Below, in pieces: positions 6,739 to 10,025 of a stretch of 10,025 nucleotides of DNA; within the stretch, counting starts at the first letter, position 1, and every line of letters starts with the position of its first letter. Source of the DNA: JACOUT01 sp964580865 (lineage in GTDB: Bacteria; Myxococcota; UBA727; VGSZ01). The DNA is taken from NCBI GenBank assembly GCA_964580865.1, contig CAZONM010000218.1:1-10025 (forward strand), given 5' to 3'. The notes under the pieces are model-generated. The model saw only the letters and a program-made list of their open reading frames with translations. It was not told the origin of the DNA and made no database searches. A program made the position numbers and the translations under genes.

Positions 6739-7944
6739 ATGGGTCGAGCTCTCGCTGGCGCGCTCGTGGTCGTGGTGGGAGCTTCGGGCTGCGGGCTGCG
6801 CCTCGACACCGTCACCGCCGAGGTGGCGCCCGGTGGCGCGCTCGAGATTGCGGGCGCCGGCTTCGATGATCGCACGCAGTTCTCCCTGGGCGGCGCCGCC
6901 GAGGTGTCGCTCGCCGTCGTCGACGCGGCGCCCACCCTCGCGCACGTCACGGTGCCGGCCGCGGCGCCCGCAGGGCTCTACGATCTGCGCGCCGTGGCGG
7001 GCGGCGCCCAGGCCGAGCTGCCCGAGGCGGTCCGCGTCGTCACCGGCGGCCTCGACGTCCACTTCCTCGACGTGGGACAAGGCGACGCGACCTTGGTTGT
7101 TGCCCCCGGCGGCGCCGCCCTGCTCATCGACGGCGGCCCGCGCAGCGCGGGCCCGGTGGTCAAGGAGGCCGTGCGCACGCTGGCGCGCGGCCGACTCGAC
7201 GCCGTAGTGCTGAGCCACACCGACGCCGATCACCTGGGCGGCGTGGTCGAGCTGTTACAGGGCGACGACGGCCTGCCCGGCACCGCCGACGACCTGGTGC
7301 CGGCGGTGCGGCTCGCCGGCGACGACGACGGCTCGTGCACCACGCAGGTGTGCCAAGACCTGCGCGCGCTGCGCGCCTGGCCCTTCGACGTCCCCGACGT
7401 CGGCGAGCTGATCCCGCTGCCGAGCGCCGAGGGCGTTGATGCCGCGGTGGTTGCCGTCGATGGCGACGTGGGTGCCGGGCGCGTCACCGGCGTCGACGAC
7501 GACAACGAGCGCAGCCTGGTGGTGTCGCTCTCCTTCGGTGGCGCGACGGCGTTGATCACGGGCGACCTCACGGGCGGCGGGCTCGGCGAGGCCGACGTGG
7601 AGACGGCGCTGGCTGCGCGCACCGGCCCCGTCGACGTGCTGCGCGCCTCGCACCATGGCTCGGCCACCTCGTCGGCCGCCGCGGCGCTCGACGTGTGGCA
7701 GCCGCGCGCCGTCGTGCTGTCGCTCGGCACCGACAACAGCTACTGCCACCCGGCGACAGAGGTCGTCGGTCGCCTGGCCGCCACCGGCGCGCCGCTGTAC
7801 GCCACCGGCCGCGGCATCGTCGCCGGCACGGCGCAATGCAGCGTCGCTACTGCGTGGCCCGCGCAGGCGGGCGCGGGGCTCGGCACCATCACCCTGACGT
7901 TGCTCGCCGACGGCAGCGGCACCATCCACGGCGAGCCCCTCTGA
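6739..7944 (+). CDS. ComEC-type metallo-beta-lactamase-fold lipoprotein with IPT/TIG-like N-terminus
   Basis: This 401-aa protein starts MGRALAGALVVVVGASGC, a lipoprotein signal with modified Cys at 18. Residues about 20-102 (TVTAEVAPGGALEIAGAGFDD...YDLRAVAGG) resemble an IPT/TIG beta-sandwich. From about 104 there is a ComEC/Rec2-type MBL domain: HFLDVGQGDATLV 108-120, LLIDGG 128-133, metal motif SHTDADH 159-165 (the D-for-H variant typical of this subfamily), ITGDL at 273-277, SHHGS 304-308 and NSYCHP 333-338. All expected metal ligands are present, so it is probably an active phosphodiesterase, nuclease or other hydrolase outside the cytoplasm. It has none of the membrane-channel segments of true ComEC. 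An Asp/Gly-rich insert (about 174-206) with C200/C205 lies after the metal motif. It is divergent from the propeller/hairpin pair and converges on the HupE-like gene with ten bases between stops. Substrate unknown; nucleic acid is an inference from the subfamily. Confidence 0.9.
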   Translation: MGRALAGALVVVVGASGCGLRLDTVTAEVAPGGALEIAGAGFDDRTQFSLGGAAEVSLAVVDAAPTLAHVTVPAAAPAGLYDLRAVAGGAQAELPEAVRVVTGGLDVHFLDVGQGDATLVVAPGGAALLIDGGPRSAGPVVKEAVRTLARGRLDAVVLSHTDADHLGGVVELLQGDDGLPGTADDLVPAVRLAGDDDGSCTTQVCQDLRALRAWPFDVPDVGELIPLPSAEGVDAAVVAVDGDVGAGRVTGVDDDNERSLVVSLSFGGATALITGDLTGGGLGEADVETALAARTGPVDVLRASHHGSATSSAAAALDVWQPRAVVLSLGTDNSYCHPATEVVGRLAATGAPLYATGRGIVAGTAQCSVATAWPAQAGAGLGTITLTLLADGSGTIHGEPL

Positions 7945-7954
7945 CCGCGCCCGC

Positions 7955-8923
7955 TCACGGGCCGCCGACCACGAGCCCGATGAGCCGCTCGACGAGCCAG
8001 AACACCCCGGCCGCCACCACTAGGCCCGAGAGCCCACGGACCACGCGCACGCCGAGCCAGCCGCGGCGGCGCAGCCACCACAGGATCGGGAGCGCCGCCG
8101 CCAGCACCGCGAGCTGCCCGAGCTCGACCCCGAGGTTGAACAGGAACAGCACGAGGGGCGCGCGCCCCTCGGGCACGCCTACCTCGGCGAGCGCGCCCGC
8201 GAAGCCGAAGCCGTGCACGAGGCCGAAGGGGGCGGTGATACGCCAGCGCCGCTCGGCGTTCGTGACGAAGAAGTTCTCGACGCCCACGTAGGCGATGGAG
8301 AGCGCGATGAGCGGCTCGATCACGCTCGGCGATGGCGTCCACCACTGGAGCACCGCGCACGCGAGCGTCACCGAGTGCGCCAGCGTGAACGCCGTGATGA
8401 CGGCGACGAGCGAGCGCAGGCGCCCGCCCACCAGGATGAGCCCGAACAGGAACACGAGGTGATCGAAGCCGAGCAGGATGTGCTCGACACCGATCCCGAG
8501 GTACGCGGCGACGCTCGCCGCCTCACCGAACGTGAACGACGACGCGCCCGCCACCGCCACGGCCTCGTGCACACCGGCCGCCGTGACGACGTGCGCGAGG
8601 TGCCGATGACCGGCGCTCAGGCGCGCGAGCAGCGGCGCCAGCTCGACGGTGACCCGCCCCTCGCGCGGGCAGTCGAAGCGCAGGCGCCAGGCGTGGCCGT
8701 CTTCTTCCACGAGGCCGTCGCCCACCACCGCGGCGGAGCACGGCGCGCCATCCACCGCCACGGCGACGCCGCCGGCGATGGCGTCGCGCGCGGCCTCGCC
8801 CTCGGTCCGCTGGAGCACCAGCTCGAGGTCCACGCGCGCCTCGTCGAGCGTCCAGCTGCCGCGCGAGATCCCCACCTGGTGCGCGGGCACGCAGAGCACC
8901 GTGGCGACCAGGACGTGGAGCAT
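7955..8923 (-). CDS. HupE/UreJ_2-family membrane protein
   Basis: This 322-aa protein has a short signal peptide (1 to about 14, CVPA-HQ), an extracytoplasmic domain of about 115 residues, and about six membrane segments (roughly 144-166, 171-192, 203-220, 230-248, 257-283, 296-318). Family hallmarks are GVEHILLGFDHLVFLFGLIL 145-164, FTLAHSVTL 179-187, ENFF 216-219, FGLVHGFGFAGAL 233-245 and FNLGVELGQ 262-270. The conserved His, Glu and Asp within the membrane segments (E147, H148, D154, H155, H183, E217, H237, E268) suit a metal permease. Relatives are linked to nickel or cobalt in hydrogenase and urease systems, but no such genes are nearby, so the metal is unknown. ATG 8923 is chosen because GGGAGG lies three bases upstream and because an extension would be arginine-rich and run into the divergent kinase gene. 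Confidence 0.9.
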   Translation of the reverse strand: MLHVLVATVLCVPAHQVGISRGSWTLDEARVDLELVLQRTEGEAARDAIAGGVAVAVDGAPCSAAVVGDGLVEEDGHAWRLRFDCPREGRVTVELAPLLARLSAGHRHLAHVVTAAGVHEAVAVAGASSFTFGEAASVAAYLGIGVEHILLGFDHLVFLFGLILVGGRLRSLVAVITAFTLAHSVTLACAVLQWWTPSPSVIEPLIALSIAYVGVENFFVTNAERRWRITAPFGLVHGFGFAGALAEVGVPEGRAPLVLFLFNLGVELGQLAVLAAALPILWWLRRRGWLGVRVVRGLSGLVVAAGVFWLVERLIGLVVGGP

Positions 8924-8926
8924 GCG

Positions 8927-8932
8927 CCTCCC
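8927..8932 (-). promoter_or_regulatory. Shine-Dalgarno GGGAGG of the HupE-like gene
   Basis: GGGAGG on the minus strand is three bases before ATG 8923. The spacing is short but the match to the anti-Shine-Dalgarno is strong. It supports this start over the longer reading frame that continues upstream to 9046. Confidence 0.55.
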
Positions 8933-8950
8933 GTGGCGCCGCGCGGGCAC

Positions 8951-8963
8951 GGGGCTTCGCCCC
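8951..8963 (-). other. Small hairpin in the presumed leader of the HupE-like gene
   Basis: GGGGC and GCCCC form five pairs closed by a three-base GAA loop on the minus strand. It lies about 19 bases above the GGGAGG, within the leader if transcription starts from the candidate TATCGT at 8977-8982. It is short and could be chance in such GC-rich DNA. Confidence 0.3.
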
Positions 8964-8976
8964 TGGCGGCGGGCGG

Positions 8977-8982
8977 ACGATA
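8977..8982 (-). promoter_or_regulatory. Candidate -10 element of the HupE-like gene
   Basis: TATCGT on the minus strand is one of few A/T-bearing hexamers in this spacer. It would start a leader of roughly 45 bases containing the small hairpin and the GGGAGG. No -35 is recognisable; the region where one would sit overlaps the 16-bp dyad. Confidence 0.3.
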
Positions 8983-8987
8983 GCCCA

Positions 8988-9003
8988 CCCCGCGACCGCG
9001 GGG
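8988..9003. promoter_or_regulatory. 16-bp dyad between the divergent HupE-like and kinase promoters
   Basis: CCCCGCG and CGCGGGG are exact inverse complements around a central AC. The dyad lies between the two candidate -10 boxes (8977-8982 leftward, 9016-9021 rightward) and overlaps both expected -35 zones. A protein bound here could control both genes. The alphabet is pure G/C, so chance symmetry is a real alternative. Confidence 0.35.
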
Positions 9004-9015
9004 GCCTCGTTCCGG

Positions 9016-9021
9016 TAGCCT
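9016..9021 (+). promoter_or_regulatory. Candidate -10 element of the kinase-fold gene (leaderless spacing)
   Basis: TAGCCT ends exactly six bases before GTG 9028, so transcription would start on the start codon. There is no Shine-Dalgarno. The same hexamer stands before the lamin-tail lipoprotein gene. Confidence 0.45.
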
Positions 9022-9027
9022 TGCGCC

Positions 9028-10025
9028 GTGCCCGCCCCTCGATCACCGAGCGACGCGCCCGACGCCGACCTGCCGCGGCGGTTCGGCGACTACACGCTGA
9101 TCGAGCACCTGGCGCACGGCGGCCGCGGCGACGTGTACGTGGCGCGCCGCGCCGACGCCGACCACACCTGCGTGGTCAAGTGCCTGCGACCCGATCTCAC
9201 GCTCGACAAGAGCTACGTCAGCCGCTTCGTCGCCGAGGCGCGCACGGCGGTGCAGCTCCAGCACGCGAATATCGCCGCCGTCGTCGACGTGGGTCGCGTG
9301 GGCGCGGTCTATTACATGGCGTTCGAGCACGTGGTGGGGCGCACCCTGCGCGAGGTGAGCGAGCGCGCGGCGGCCGAGCGCGGCGCGATGCCTGCGCCCG
9401 TGGTCATGGAGCTCATGTGCGACCTGCTCGACGCTCTCGACTACGCGCACCGTCGCAAGAGCGCGCAGACCGCCGCGCCCTTGGGCTTCGTGCACCGCGA
9501 GGTCACGCCGTCGACCGTGATGCTGAGCTACGAGGGCGAGCTCAAGCTCACCGACGTGGGGCTCGCGCGCTCGGCCCTCGAGCTCGAGATGACGGTGCCC
9601 GGCGCGACACCCGTGCGCCTGGCGTACCAAGCGCCCGAGCAGCTCAACGGGGGAGCGCTCGACGGGCGCACCGACCTGTTCGCGGTCGCGATCATCACGT
9701 GCGAGCTCGTCACCGGCGAGCGCTTCTACGCGGGCAAGCCGGCCAACACGCTCTGGAAGCTCGCCAGCGCCGGCGGCTATCGCCCCGCGGGGTTCGCCCG
9801 CCTGTCGCCGGGGTTGCGCGCCATCCTCGATCGCGCGTTGGCCACCGACCCCACGGCGCGCCCGGCCACCTGCGACGAGCTGCGCCGCGCGCTGCGCGAG
9901 GATCAGCGCAGCGCGCGCGCTCGGCCGGGAGAGGTCAAGGCGCTCATGACGTCGCTGTACCCGGGCGCGGCGGCAGCGGCGCGACGGCACCTGGGCGCGC
10001 TGGCGCGTGCGCGGCCCACCGACGC
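9028..10025 (+). CDS. Ser/Thr protein kinase-fold protein with degenerate catalytic loop (probable pseudokinase; 3' end cut by window edge)
   Basis: The first 332 residues are visible from GTG 9028. The bacterial Hanks-type kinase fold spans about 20-290: glycine-rich loop LAHGGRGDVYVAR 28-40, ATP-binding lysine K51 (VVKCLRPDL), helix-C glutamate E70 (RFVAEAR), metal-binding D176 and APEQ 202-205. The catalytic loop reads FVHREVTPSTVML: the HRD aspartate is Glu158, the lysine two residues on is Thr160 and the metal-binding Asn is Thr163. DFG is DVG (176-178). ATP may still bind, but normal phosphotransfer is doubtful, so a regulatory or scaffold role is possible. After the domain, EVKALMTSLYPG (302-313) resembles a tail seen in myxobacterial kinases. 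What follows, such as a membrane segment or sensor domain, lies outside the window. The start is supported by TAGCCT six bases upstream and by the short disordered N-terminus before the fold. It is divergent from the HupE-like gene. Confidence 0.9.
   Translation, partial: MPAPRSPSDAPDADLPRRFGDYTLIEHLAHGGRGDVYVARRADADHTCVVKCLRPDLTLDKSYVSRFVAEARTAVQLQHANIAAVVDVGRVGAVYYMAFEHVVGRTLREVSERAAAERGAMPAPVVMELMCDLLDALDYAHRRKSAQTAAPLGFVHREVTPSTVMLSYEGELKLTDVGLARSALELEMTVPGATPVRLAYQAPEQLNGGALDGRTDLFAVAIITCELVTGERFYAGKPANTLWKLASAGGYRPAGFARLSPGLRAILDRALATDPTARPATCDELRRALREDQRSARARPGEVKALMTSLYPGAAAAARRHLGALARARPTD

Noticed and set aside
4808..7207. A 799-aa open frame on the plus strand, antisense to the propeller gene and running into the MBL gene
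   Set aside because: It is Arg/His/Ala/Gly-rich with no domain, and the opposite strand encodes clear propeller repeats; long antisense frames are expected in very GC-rich DNA. The same holds for the long frames at 56-1288, 3819-5027, 732-1553 and 9043-9990.
8924..9046. A 41-residue N-terminal extension of the HupE-like protein
   Set aside because: It is arginine-rich and would put a non-signal sequence before a good signal peptide, overlap the start of the divergent kinase gene and ignore the GGGAGG before ATG 8923.

Overview
The window is very GC-rich, densely coded DNA, most likely from a myxobacterium or close relative (Myxococcota). This is inferred from the lipoproteins with proline/aspartate linkers, an Ig-like plus lamin-tail lipoprotein, a HupE/UreJ-type membrane protein, and a Ser/Thr-kinase-fold gene whose tail resembles those of myxobacterial kinases. 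No marker gene is present that would prove the assignment. Seven protein genes plus one gene cut by the left edge fill almost all of the sequence. I saw no RNA gene, CRISPR array or mobile element.

Layout. (1) Positions 1-3626 form a leftward, tightly packed unit: a lamin-tail/Ig-like lipoprotein, then ruvC (TGATG junction), then a DUF255 (YyaL-type) thioredoxin-fold protein with a lipoprotein-like N-terminus that runs off the left edge. (2) Positions 3627-3878 are non-coding and hold a strong hairpin just after the next gene. (3) Positions 3879-6637 form a second leftward pair joined by an ATGA overlap: a secreted beta-propeller (Asp-box) protein, then a secreted ComEA-like helix-hairpin-helix protein. 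The two share a homologous C-terminal domain that I do not recognise by name. (4) Positions 6638-6738 are a divergent spacer with a near-perfect 31-bp palindrome. (5) Positions 6739-7944 carry a rightward ComEC-type metallo-beta-lactamase lipoprotein, converging within 10 bases on a leftward HupE/UreJ_2 membrane protein (7955-8923). (6) After a 104-base divergent spacer with a 16-bp dyad, a rightward protein-kinase-fold gene begins at 9028 and runs off the right edge. Its catalytic loop is degenerate, so it is probably a pseudokinase.

How the genes may work together. Positions 2007-7944 combine a ComEA-type DNA-binding hairpin, a ComEC-type MBL domain, a lamin-tail lipoprotein and a propeller protein, all with export signals. 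Handling of DNA or another polymer in the cell envelope is a reasonable hypothesis, but it is inference from domain content only. The clearest direct observation is the domain shared by the two adjacent genes. A second pattern is that four genes at the head of transcription units lack a Shine-Dalgarno and have a -10-like TA-box 6 or 9 bases before the start codon, which suggests leaderless or near-leaderless transcripts.
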